Shown one piece after another: positions 55,131-64,000 of a stretch of DNA of 64,000 bases. Position 1 is the stretch's first letter, and every line of letters begins with the position of its first letter. Where the stretch lies: the NCBI RefSeq assembly GCF_000148995.1, contig NZ_GL538353.1, positions 434,001-498,000 on the forward strand, written 5' to 3'. The position numbers and the translations under genes were made by a program. Source of the DNA: Listeria grayi DSM 20601. Lineage in GTDB: Bacteria > Bacillota > Bacilli > Lactobacillales > Listeriaceae. The notes beneath the pieces were generated by a model. It did no database searches, was not told the origin of the DNA, and worked only from the letters and a program-made list of their open reading frames with translations.

Positions 55131-57083
55131 CTATTCCAGATTTTCACTAACCTCTTCCCATTCTTCCATCCATTTTTCTGCTGCTTGTTTCTGCTGTTCT
55201 AATTGCGTGTTGACCTCATATACTTTTTCGTGGTCTTGATAAACAGTAGGTTCTGTAAGCAAGCTTTCCAATTCGGAAATTTGGGCTTCCGTTTTTTCTA
55301 ATTCTTTTTCAATCTCTGTTAAGCGCCGCTCTAATTTTCGCCGTTGCTTCTGCTGCTCTTTATCTTGCTGATAGCTATTTTTGGCTGGACTGCTGCTAGT
55401 TGGAAGCGGGGCAGACGGGTTTTGTTTCGCTGCTTCCTCGGCATCTAAGCGGGCGATCTCCTCTGCCTCGGCTAGTTTTTGCAAGTAATAATCATAATCG
55501 CCTAAATATGTCGTCGCGCCATCAGGAGCCATTTCCAATACTTTTGAAGCGATTCGGTTGATAAAATAGCGGTCATGCGAAACGAATAAAATCGTTCCCT
55601 CAAATTGGATCAGTGCAGCTTCCAATACTTCCTTGCTATCGATATCCAGGTGGTTGGTCGGTTCATCTAAGATCAACACATTAGCACCAAGTAGCGTCAG
55701 CTTCGATAATGCCAGCCGTGCTTTCTCACCGCCGCTTAGGCTATAGACCAGTTTGCTGCAGTCTTCCTCAGAAAATAGAAAATTGCCTAAGCATGTCCGA
55801 ACAGCTTGTTCGGTCATATCGGGGAAATCGTCCCATAATTCTTGGAGCACAGTTTTATTGGAGGAAAGATTGGTTTGTTCTTGATCGTAATAGCCGATCT
55901 GAACGCCGGAACCAAATTCAAAGTCGCCGTATAATGGCGGCAATTTTTCGATCAACGTTTTTAAAAGGGTGGTTTTGCCGATACCATTGGGACCGACGAT
56001 CGCCACACTGTCGGGACGTTTGACTTCAAACTGGATATGCTGAGCGATCGGTTGCTCTTTTTGATACCCAATCGCCAGATCGTATGTTGATAACACATCT
56101 TTTCCAGTAGGTTTGGAAAAATGGAAACCAAAATGTGCCGATTTCTCACTGCCTTCTGGCCGATCGATTCGGTCGAGTTTTTCTAATTGTTTTCTTCTGC
56201 TTTGCGCGCGTTTTGTCGTAGAAGCACGGACGATATTGCGGGCAACGAAATCTTCGAGTTTCGCGATTTTCTTTTGTTGCATATCGAATTCTTTCCATTC
56301 TTTTTCGAGCTTGGCTTGTTTTTGAACCAAGAACTGGCTGTAGTTGCCGACAAAACGGTCGATTTTCGTGCGACTGATCTCATAAACTTGGTTGACGACT
56401 TTATCTAAGAAATAACGGTCATGCGAAACGATGACCAATGCGCCCTGATAATTCTGCAGATAGTTTTCCAGCCATGTTAGCGTATCGATGTCCAAATGGT
56501 TGGTCGGTTCATCGAGAATAAGGATATCTTGCTTGGAAAGCAACAATTTCGCTAGGGAAAGCCGTGTTTTTTGACCACCGCTCAGGGATTGGATCGGTTT
56601 CTCATAATCTGCTTCATAAAAGCGGAAACCATGCAGGATCGAACGGATATCGGCTTCGTATTGATAACCGCCTTGTTCTTTGAAGTTATGCTGCAGTTCA
56701 TCATATTGCTTCAAAAGCGATTGGAATTGCGCTTCGTTGGAAATAATCTCCGGATCGGCGATTTTCAATTCGATCTCGCGCAGCTGTCGTTCCATTTGCT
56801 GTAACTCAGTAAAAACGGTGAGCATCTCTGCCCAGATCGTTCGTTCTGATTCTAGGGGTGTGCTTTGTGCCAAATAACCGATCTTCACCTGTTTTGGTTT
56901 GGAGATCGTCCCCCCGTCATAACTCAGTTCGCCAGCGATGATTTTTAGCAGGGTGGATTTCCCAGCACCATTGCGGCCGACTAATGCAATTCGATCATTT
57001 GTTTTTACTTCTAATTTTATATTATCTAGGATTATTTCTGCCCCGAAATATTTGCTGATTTGCTGTACTTGTAATAAAATCAT
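55131..57083 (-). CDS. ABC-F family ribosome-associated ATPase (YdiF-like)
   Basis: 650 residues with two ABC domains: Walker A GRNGAGKST and GPNGIGKTT, signatures LSGGQKTRLSLAKLL and LSGGEKARLALSKL, each with a DEPTNHLDI Walker B. A 75-residue inter-domain linker (P-site tRNA interaction motif) and a C-terminal coiled coil (about 570-650) are present. No membrane domain exists. Such proteins act on translating ribosomes; the position beside rex and tsaD matches Bacillus ydiF. It is not obviously an antibiotic-resistance type. Confidence 0.92.
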   Translation of the reverse strand: MILLQVQQISKYFGAEIILDNIKLEVKTNDRIALVGRNGAGKSTLLKIIAGELSYDGGTISKPKQVKIGYLAQSTPLESERTIWAEMLTVFTELQQMERQLREIELKIADPEIISNEAQFQSLLKQYDELQHNFKEQGGYQYEADIRSILHGFRFYEADYEKPIQSLSGGQKTRLSLAKLLLSKQDILILDEPTNHLDIDTLTWLENYLQNYQGALVIVSHDRYFLDKVVNQVYEISRTKIDRFVGNYSQFLVQKQAKLEKEWKEFDMQQKKIAKLEDFVARNIVRASTTKRAQSRRKQLEKLDRIDRPEGSEKSAHFGFHFSKPTGKDVLSTYDLAIGYQKEQPIAQHIQFEVKRPDSVAIVGPNGIGKTTLLKTLIEKLPPLYGDFEFGSGVQIGYYDQEQTNLSSNKTVLQELWDDFPDMTEQAVRTCLGNFLFSEEDCSKLVYSLSGGEKARLALSKLTLLGANVLILDEPTNHLDIDSKEVLEAALIQFEGTILFVSHDRYFINRIASKVLEMAPDGATTYLGDYDYYLQKLAEAEEIARLDAEEAAKQNPSAPLPTSSSPAKNSYQQDKEQQKQRRKLERRLTEIEKELEKTEAQISELESLLTEPTVYQDHEKVYEVNTQLEQQKQAAEKWMEEWEEVSENLE

Positions 57084-57158
57084 GATTTCTCTCCTCTAAC
57101 TTACTACTTTTAGTTTAGCTCAAAGAATTAGCAAAGGCAACGTGCGACTATCAAAATT

Positions 57159-57289
57159 CTTTTCACGTATTATATTTTTGTGAAAATTTGTGATTTCTTT
57201 TGTGAATTTTTATGGTAAAATGATGTCTAACGGCTTTTTGTTAGTTTTTTGAAAAATCATGAGCAAAAAGTTTGTGCATTCTTTGTGAA
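57159..57289. promoter_or_regulatory. Cluster of Rex-like half-sites upstream of rex
   Basis: TTGTGA(A/T) occurs at 57178, 57188, 57200 and 57283, with a variant TTGTGCA at 57272 and an inverted TTTTCAC at 57159, all between the ABC-F gene and rex. Full Rex operators are TTGTGAA-N4-TTCACAA; these sites are mainly direct half-sites. Autoregulation is likely, the exact sites are not decided. Confidence 0.5.
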
Positions 57290-57401
57290 ATGTTTATAGT
57301 ATAAAAGCAAGCATGTGAAAATGAGAGCAGTTATCTGCAGATCTTTAAGAAGTGCTTCGGTTCAATTAGCAAAATTTTCAAGGAAGAAGGGAAAAGTTAA
57401 G

Positions 57402-58043
57402 ATGGAGGAAAATACAAAAATTCCACAAGCAACAGCAAAACGCTTGCCATTATATCATCGTTATTTAAAATATCTACATGAGTCTGGTAAAGAGCGCGTA
57501 TCATCTGCTGAATTAAGTGAGGCAGTGAAAGTAGATTCTGCAACCATTCGTCGTGATTTCTCCTATTTTGGAGCACTTGGAAAGAAAGGTTATGGCTATA
57601 ATGTAGCGTATATCCTCGATTTCTTCAGTAAAACGCTAAGTCAAGATAAACAAACTAACGTTGCTATCATTGGAGTAGGGAACTTAGGAATGGCGCTCCT
57701 GCATTACAACTTCATGAAAAACAATAATATCAAGATCGCCGCTGCTTTTGATGTCGATGCTGATAAAGTAGGCACGATCCAACAAGATATACCAATTTAT
57801 CATTTAAATGATATGGAAGAAACATTACGCGAAAACAATGTGGAGGTCGTGATTTTGACAGTACCGTCAAGTGAAGCGCAAGCCACAGTGGATAAATTGT
57901 TAGAAGCAGATGTAAAGGGGATCTTGAACTTTACACCAGCTCGTATCAGTGTACCAAAACACGTTCGTGTCCATCACATTGATCTAACGACAGAATTACA
58001 AACACTTATTTACTTCTTGGAAAACTATCCGCAAAATAAATAA
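57402..58043 (+). CDS. rex: Redox-sensing transcriptional repressor Rex
   Basis: 213 residues. An N-terminal winged helix ([35 protein letters not shown] across 37-71) precedes a Rossmann domain with the NADH motif [16 protein letters not shown], and ends in a domain-swapped helix. It represses fermentation and respiration genes when NADH is low. An in-frame ATG lies at 57315, but GAAGGG precedes ATG 57402 and the protein begins normally there. Confidence 0.95.
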   Translation: MEENTKIPQATAKRLPLYHRYLKYLHESGKERVSSAELSEAVKVDSATIRRDFSYFGALGKKGYGYNVAYILDFFSKTLSQDKQTNVAIIGVGNLGMALLHYNFMKNNNIKIAAAFDVDADKVGTIQQDIPIYHLNDMEETLRENNVEVVILTVPSSEAQATVDKLLEADVKGILNFTPARISVPKHVRVHHIDLTTELQTLIYFLENYPQNK

Positions 58044-58052
58044 GTAAATAAA

Positions 58053-58091
58053 AACTGCCGGAAAGCAAAATACTTTTCCGGCAGTTTTTTT
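58053..58091. terminator. Bidirectional terminator
   Basis: ACTGCCGGAAA/TTTTCCGGCAGT stem with T-runs on both strands, between rex and ydiK. Confidence 0.92.
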
Positions 58092-58284
58092 ATTTTTTAC
58101 GATTGAATAAGGCGATGAAGATAAACCGTGCACCAGTGACAAAATCAATGGCTGCCATCGCCATGATGACATAAGCGAGAATCGTCCAGCCGCTATCATT
58201 TACCTGTTCCACAGCAAAGACCACAAATACAATGCCGAGAACGATATAAAGCAATCCCTGGAAAATCGATTTATTTGCATTCAT
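58090..58284 (-). CDS. ydiK: YdiK-like small membrane protein (DUF4305)
   Basis: 64 residues with two hydrophobic helices (ILYIVLGIVFVVFAVEQV in outline and ILAYVIMAMAAIDFVTGARFI). Size and position 3 nt after ydiL match the B. subtilis ydiK-ydiL pair beside groESL. Function unknown. Confidence 0.85.
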   Translation of the reverse strand: MNANKSIFQGLLYIVLGIVFVVFAVEQVNDSGWTILAYVIMAMAAIDFVTGARFIFIALFNRKK

Positions 58285-58287
58285 AAC

Positions 58288-58971
58288 TTAGGAAACACCA
58301 CCTAAAGAAAATAGTAGAACGATCGCATTCATGATCATATGCGCAAAAATGGTGACAGTGATCCGCTTTGTTTTCGTATATAGGAAACAAAGAATCAAAC
58401 CGATGGAAAAGTAAACCAGCAGAAATGGAAGGTCACCATGCCCAAGGGCGAAAAACAAAGAGCTGATTACCGCTGCCACATGGATATTCATCCAATTGGT
58501 GAGACCACCGAATAATACTTTCCGAAAAACGATTTCTTCAATGACCGGCGCAATAAGTGTGATAAACACGAATAAGACTGGTGCCTGTTTCGTCAAAGAT
58601 GTCAGCATTTCCGTATTTGCCGAGCCAGCAGGGGTATCCATAAACAACTGCGTGATCAAACCGGCAACTACTTGTCCGGCAAAGAGTATCAGAACGCCTG
58701 ATACAGCCCAAACTACGCTCATACCAACGCTTGCCTTGGTTCCTCGAAGTACTTTATCAGTTGCCGGTTGTTTGCGAAGTAGCAGCCAGATGACAAATAA
58801 TGTGATCAGATTCGCCACAATATTCCAGATGACAACACTTTGGTTGAAAGCCTGCTTACCCGCTAACGTGGTGAAATGAAGAACCAGCCCGTGTACGATC
58901 GGGATACCGACAATGCCGGATAAAAAATTAATTACATAAACCACTAAAACCCAAAAATATCTTTTAGACAA
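58288..58971 (-). CDS. ydiL: CPBP (CAAX-like) intramembrane protease YdiL
   Basis: 227 residues, seven or so helices. The Abi/CPBP motifs are EEIVFRKVLFGGL (EExxxR), FFALGHG and HMIMNA. Start is TTG 58971 after AAGGAAG. The family includes CAAX-type proteases and immunity-related proteins; the substrate is unknown. It is divergent from groESL. Confidence 0.9.
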   Translation of the reverse strand: MSKRYFWVLVVYVINFLSGIVGIPIVHGLVLHFTTLAGKQAFNQSVVIWNIVANLITLFVIWLLLRKQPATDKVLRGTKASVGMSVVWAVSGVLILFAGQVVAGLITQLFMDTPAGSANTEMLTSLTKQAPVLFVFITLIAPVIEEIVFRKVLFGGLTNWMNIHVAAVISSLFFALGHGDLPFLLVYFSIGLILCFLYTKTKRITVTIFAHMIMNAIVLLFSLGGVS

Positions 58972-59099
58972 AAAATCGCTTCCTTCTAGCTAAACTTAAA
59001 TATTCAAGAACTATTACGTTTTATTGTACTAATTATTGGTACAACAAGCAATTATAAAAAAACGCCAAAAATTTTTTTAGTAGTTTTTGCTTGCATTCC

Positions 59100-59122
59100 T
59101 TACCATTTTTGACTATTATAAT
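59100..59122 (+). promoter_or_regulatory. groESL promoter region
   Basis: TTGCAT at about 59090 and TATTAT at 59113 are 17 nt apart, a sigma-A promoter ending just before the CIRCE element; TATAAT at 59117 is an alternative -10. Confidence 0.5.
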
Positions 59123-59128
59123 ATTGTG

Positions 59129-59155
59129 TTAGCACTCAAAACGTTAGAGTGCTAA
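59129..59155 (+). promoter_or_regulatory. CIRCE operator (HrcA binding site)
   Basis: Perfect TTAGCACTC-N9-GAGTGCTAA just after the promoter and 35 nt before the groES start. It indicates HrcA repression of groESL. Confidence 0.97.
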
Positions 59156-59190
59156 AAATAGAAACTATCACTATGAGGAGGTTATTTACA

Positions 59191-59472
59191 TTGTTAAGAC
59201 CATTAGGAGATCGTGTCGTTATTGAAGTACTTGAAGCAGAAGAAAAAACTGCAAGCGGTATCGTGTTGCCGGATTCAGCAAAGGAAAAGCCACAAGAGGG
59301 CAAAGTAATCGCAGTAGGAAATGGCAAAGTACTAGAAAACGGAACTAAACAAGAACTAGAGGTAGCAGTAAATGATCGCATTATCTTCTCTAAGTATTCT
59401 GGTACAGAAGTAACGTATGACGGCAAAGATTATTTGATTATCCGCGAGGACGATATTTTAGCAATTGTTTAA
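59191..59472 (+). CDS. groES: Co-chaperonin GroES
   Basis: 93 residues from TTG 59191, 9 nt after AGGAGG. It reads [20 protein letters not shown] in the first 20 residues, and [11 protein letters not shown] and the mobile-loop-related segment [16 protein letters not shown] follow. It caps the GroEL ring. The in-frame ATG at 59149 lies inside the CIRCE element and is not used. Confidence 0.97.
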   Translation: MLRPLGDRVVIEVLEAEEKTASGIVLPDSAKEKPQEGKVIAVGNGKVLENGTKQELEVAVNDRIIFSKYSGTEVTYDGKDYLIIREDDILAIV

Positions 59473-59482
59473 TCTAAGATAA

Positions 59483-61129
<1,647 letters not shown>

Positions 61130-61162
61130 GGGAAACCTTGCAAATAGCTTAATACCAATGTT

Positions 61163-61191
61163 TAAAGCGGTCTTTATGACCGCTTTTTTCT
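61163..61191 (+). terminator. groESL terminator
   Basis: AAAGCGGTC/GACCGCTTT stem followed by six T. Confidence 0.92.
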
Positions 61192-61197
61192 TGTTTA

Positions 61198-61218
61198 CCC
61201 ACATTTTGCCCACATTTT
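61198..61218. repeat. CCCACATTTT tandem repeats beside the prophage integrase
   Basis: CCCACATTTT occurs twice with an 11-bp period between the groEL terminator and the integrase stop codon, a place where integrase arm or core sites are expected. Confidence 0.5.
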
Positions 61219-61238
61219 TTTATTTTCGTACTTTTTCA

Positions 61239-62411
61239 CTACCTTTCAGATGATAAAGATTCAGCTATATTTAAAACTTTTTCCGAGGCTTCTTTTTGAG
61301 TTTTTTCGGTCAGATGGATATAGGTTTCTTTAGTAGTTTCAAATGTACTATGTCCAAGTTGCTTTTGGATATATAATGTTGGAACGCCTTCCTCTTCTAA
61401 AATAGAAGCATAAGAATGTCGAAAATTGTGAGGTGAATAATAAGATGGCAAATCACAAAGTTTTAAAATACGGCGCATTCTATTGGCGATCTGTTTGGGC
61501 GTTTCGGGATAACCGAAATCTTTAGAAAATATAAATCGTTTCATGGCTCCGCCTAGCGCTATATAAAGTTCTTTCTGTTTGATTATTTGCTTCCTAATCA
61601 ATTCGTAAATATAATAAGATATTTCTATATCTCTAATGCTTCCTTTTGTTTTAGGCGGGAGTAGCTGGTATTTATCCATTTTATTGGTAGGGTTGTATAT
61701 CGTTTGCGTAATTCTGATGTAGTAGCCGTTTTCTTTTTTTAGCAAAGCATTTTCTTGTAAAGCACATAATTCGCCAACTCGCATGCCAGTATTCACTAGT
61801 AAAGAAAAAATTTCAAAATCGTTACTTAATCCTTGTGTTTTTGCATTATGCAGAAAAAGGCTGATTTCTTCTCTTGAAAAAATCTTTACTCGCCTATTAT
61901 TAATGGAGTCTTGTATAGATTGTGCCGTTTCTATTTTTTTAGGAAGTTTTGCATATAATGTTGGATCGCGATCGATTAAGTTGTCTTGATAAGCCCTCTT
62001 GAATATCATTCGTGCAGTAGAGTGGGTACCTGATATAGTATTCGTAGCATACTTTTCATTTAAGCTGTTTAAATAATCTTGATACTGAATAGAAGTGATT
62101 TGATTAATTTTTGCATAGCCAAAGTGTTTAGCTAATCGTCGATATTCTATTTCTCTAGGCCGGACAGTGCTAGGTTTATTATTAGAAGCGTAGTCTTTTA
62201 ACCACTTCAAGGCATATTCATGAAACATAACCGAAGCGTCATTATTAAAATGACCGTGTTTTATTTTCTTTTCCATTTCAGCAGCAGCTTCCACGCAGTC
62301 GGATTTACGAGAAAATCCGCTTTTCATTTTTTCTTTTATTTTGCCAGTAGCTGGATCGCGGTATTTAATTCGATATTCCCATTTCCCATTCCTTTTACGA
62401 TAACTAGCCAT
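61239..62411 (-). CDS. int: Phage-type tyrosine integrase
   Basis: 390 residues from ATG 62411, 8 nt after AAGGAG; the in-frame codon at 62432 is too far upstream. N-terminal arm-binding domain (ASYRKRNGKWEYRIKYRDP), SAM-like domain, and a complete catalytic set: NTGMRVGELCAL (Arg), SPHNFRHSYAS (HxxR), LGHST and TKETYIHLTE (Tyr). It probably integrated the prophage at the groEL 3' flank. Confidence 0.93.
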   Translation of the reverse strand: MASYRKRNGKWEYRIKYRDPATGKIKEKMKSGFSRKSDCVEAAAEMEKKIKHGHFNNDASVMFHEYALKWLKDYASNNKPSTVRPREIEYRRLAKHFGYAKINQITSIQYQDYLNSLNEKYATNTISGTHSTARMIFKRAYQDNLIDRDPTLYAKLPKKIETAQSIQDSINNRRVKIFSREEISLFLHNAKTQGLSNDFEIFSLLVNTGMRVGELCALQENALLKKENGYYIRITQTIYNPTNKMDKYQLLPPKTKGSIRDIEISYYIYELIRKQIIKQKELYIALGGAMKRFIFSKDFGYPETPKQIANRMRRILKLCDLPSYYSPHNFRHSYASILEEEGVPTLYIQKQLGHSTFETTKETYIHLTEKTQKEASEKVLNIAESLSSER

Positions 62412-62453
62412 TCTAACAACTCCTTTTCGCACGTATGTTCTGCTTTTAGCTAT

Positions 62454-62478
62454 AAAGAAAAGCCCGAGGGCTTTCTTT
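62454..62478 (-). terminator. Terminator between the truncated phage gene and integrase
   Basis: AAGCCC/GGGCTT stem with a short CG loop and a T-rich tail on the minus strand. Confidence 0.75.
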
Positions 62479-62480
62479 GG

Positions 62481-62620
62481 TTATTTATTTTTGATTTTCC
62501 CGGAAAATGTTACTTTACCTATTTGAATCTTAATATCATTCCCTTTGTTTTCAAAACCAACGCCGATTTGAGTATGCATGACTTGTCCAGTTTTGATCGG
62601 TTTGATTACCATGCCTCTAT
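62481..62620 (-). pseudogene. Phage gene 3' fragment, cut by the IS21 remnant
   Basis: The frame is open from the IS junction at 62620 to the stop at 62481-62483. The residues from an internal ATG 62612 are MVIKPIKTGQVMHTQIGVGF and on, ending KIKNK; an N-terminal part is lost or there never was a longer gene. Not recognised. It was probably part of the early region next to the integrase. Confidence 0.55.
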
Positions 62621-62836
62621 ATAGCGTTTAACCGTTCGATAATCACAATTATATTGTTTGGCAAGGGCTGCGAAATTAGGATGAATTTCATTCATAATGT
62701 GTAGTAACACTCCTTCTAAGACATCTTTTCTCATGATTCACTCTCCTTGGATAGTTTCATGAAAAAGAATATCAGATTTGTCATGTACCTACATTTTCGA
62801 TGGCCCTTTTCCTACATTTTAATATGGCCCTTTACA
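62621..62836 (-). mobile_element. 216-bp left-end fragment of the IS21 element
   Basis: By eye this is identical to 46775-46990 of the full element except for one terminal base (TG here, TT there). It contains the left inverted repeats and the first 38 codons of istA and ends abruptly at ACGCTAT. The IS left terminus abuts the tail-fibre gene; the internal break abuts the integrase-side gene. Orientation is opposite to the full copy. Confidence 0.93.
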
Positions 62837-63541
62837 ACACTAGACGGTAACGGATTGATTATTTCGATTAGAGAAGGCGACAATCCTGCGACATTTGTCA
62901 GTTTAGACGCAGTTTCTAGCGGGCTAGCCTTTAGTGCAAATGCTTTAGAGATCACTTTTGCTGGATCAAGTGGATCAAATGGTGTTAATTATGACACCTA
63001 CGGCAATATTGTTCCTTCTGCACAAGCTGGCGAATGGAAAATAAAGGATGTCTTAGGAAACAATATTTTCACTGTGCCGGTTAGTTCCAAAAGTAGTGCG
63101 TGGGGATATATCGTTACACCCAAACATTTTCAAGCTGGCAACATGGTGCTTTCGAAAGATCATTCAATCAGCAGTTTAGACGGTCAAACAATTTATTTCA
63201 CTAATACGCCCGGCGGCGCACGTGTTGATATTGCTTGTAAATCTGTACAGCAATCTTCTCTTCTTTCTATGAAAGAAAACTTAAAAACGATTGATCTGGA
63301 CGATGCTTTGCAGGCTATTATTGATACTGATGTTCGTCAATATAATTTTAAAGGTGAAAGCAATACCCATACGTCTTTTATTATTGATGATGTTAATGAG
63401 GAAAAACAATACTATGTCGATCCTCACTTTTTAAGTGCAACTGGTGACGGAAGAGATGATGGGAGTGTAGTCGGATATCTTATGTTAGCTATCAAAAAAC
63501 TAAAACAAGAAATTGATGAGTTAAAAGCCAAGATAGACTAG
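62837..63541 (+). pseudogene. Phage tail-fibre/upper-baseplate protein, 5' part lost to the IS
   Basis: From 62837 the frame reads TLDGNGLIISIREGDNPATF, a BppU-like N-terminal region missing its start, and continues to a C-terminal intramolecular-chaperone (peptidase S74-like) domain: SSLLSMKENLKTIDLDDALQAI with the Ser and Lys-Asn of that family, TDVRQYNFKGE, and a final coiled coil (KKLKQEIDELKAKID). An ATG inside the IS at 62747 or 62759 fuses IS-derived residues to it, so a chimeric protein could be made. Confidence 0.8.
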
Positions 63542-63570
63542 GCTTATTTTTTATGTAAGGGGATGTTCCT

Positions 63571-64000
63571 ATGAAAAAGATGTGGGTGAAAGTAAAGCTA
63601 CAGTTATACGAAAAGCCCTATAAAGAGTATTTAAGTATCCTTTATTTATTGCAGGTCAGTTTGTTCAGCATGGTTACTGGCGGTTTCTTAATCGTCAAGG
63701 GCGATGAAATTATTGAGCAGAGTAAAACCTACAAATTAATGGCAAACCTCATGACAATGGATACATGGGGTTTTTTGTTTGTGATCAGTTCTGTATTGAT
63801 CTTCATTGCAGCATTTCAAGAAACAAAGGCTAAATTTATCAATATGCTGATAGGAGGACTTATCGGGGTGTTTGTCCTCTTTTTATATGCAAGTGCAAGT
63901 GCTGAAAGTCAAGCGACACAGCTATGGCCTATACGCTACGGATTAAGCGCTTGTTTTAATTTATTTGTATCAGTAGCAGGAGGCTGGGAGTTATGGAGGA
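63571..64000 (+). CDS. Phage-associated four-helix membrane protein, 3' end outside window
   Basis: ATG 63571 follows AAGGGGATG. The 143 residues seen contain four hydrophobic segments: YLSILYLLQVSLFSMVTGGFL, GFLFVISSVLIFIAAF, MLIGGLIGVFVLFLYASA and YGLSACFNLFVSVAGG. It stands between the tail fibre and the expected holin-lysin genes. No family is named with confidence. Confidence 0.75.
   Translation, partial: MKKMWVKVKLQLYEKPYKEYLSILYLLQVSLFSMVTGGFLIVKGDEIIEQSKTYKLMANLMTMDTWGFLFVISSVLIFIAAFQETKAKFINMLIGGLIGVFVLFLYASASAESQATQLWPIRYGLSACFNLFVSVAGGWELWR

Larger units (their letters stand above)
61195..64000. mobile_element. Prophage remnant inserted after groEL, continuing past the window
   Basis: An integrase with a phage-type layout, a truncated flanking gene, an IS21 fragment, a tail-fibre gene lacking its 5' part and a membrane protein follow directly. 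The lysogeny control, replication, capsid and most tail genes are missing between 62620 and 62837. The other end lies outside the window. Confidence 0.8.

Noticed and set aside
57315-57401. A 29-residue N-terminal extension of Rex
   Set aside because: The sequence is basic and unlike any Rex, and lies upstream of the proper Shine-Dalgarno and within the probable promoter/leader.

Overview
The window is low-GC Firmicute chromosome and looks like a Listeria-group genome. The evidence is the combination of a LOV-STAS blue-light receptor next to a lysine permease, the small alarmone synthetase RelP and an Na+/H+ antiporter; a pot operon behind an XRE-cupin regulator; an alpha carbonic anhydrase; argGH; and the tsaE-tsaB-rimI-tsaD / ABC-F / rex / ydiK-ydiL / groESL block. 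From memory these correspond to two separate blocks of L. monocytogenes (about lmo0786-0813 and lmo2068-2091), joined here. A complete nirBD/siroheme set points to a Listeria outside the L. monocytogenes clade. No database search was possible, so the species is not assigned.

Layout. 0-11.4 kb: a secreted subtilisin-like protease cut by the window start, a VanZ-like membrane protein, a 2484-residue LPQTG-anchored adhesin built of alternating repeats, and an azoreductase. 11.5-20.4 kb: oxidoreductases, a GntR regulator, a lipid kinase, a Cys-tRNA deacylase, a RarD-type transporter and a broken aldo/keto reductase. 20.5-27.3 kb: stress and sensing genes (YceI, LysP under a lysine riboswitch, LOV-STAS, RelP, NhaP), with a structured repeat-like RNA at 24.2-24.4 kb. 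27.4-32.4 kb: siroheme synthesis plus assimilatory nitrite reductase. 32.9-37.4 kb: polyamine uptake, with potC frameshifted and ACTTGA-type repeats in front of the regulator. 37.4-46.4 kb: ArsB, carbonic anhydrase, an HD hydrolase, fructokinase, argGH, an esterase and a DUF2254 protein.

46.4-51.5 kb is an accessory island: an IS21-family element with istA and istB open, an operon-like set of very small membrane proteins around a secreted 174-residue protein of unknown family, and a tyrosine recombinase pointing away from tRNA-Leu(GAG). Four 13-bp tandem repeats between recombinase and tRNA resemble a segment of the tRNA gene itself. The secreted-protein promoter has repeats about 21 bp apart ahead of an extended -10 with no recognisable -35, which recalls LytTR-regulated peptide promoters.

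51.7-61.2 kb is housekeeping: a fluoride channel pair, the t6A tRNA-modification genes, an ABC-F protein, Rex with clustered half-sites upstream, YdiK/YdiL, and groESL under a CIRCE element. 61.2 kb to the end is a prophage remnant next to groEL. Its integrase end is joined to the tail-fibre region through a 216-bp fragment of the same IS21 element found at 46.8 kb, which indicates an IS-associated deletion of most of the prophage.
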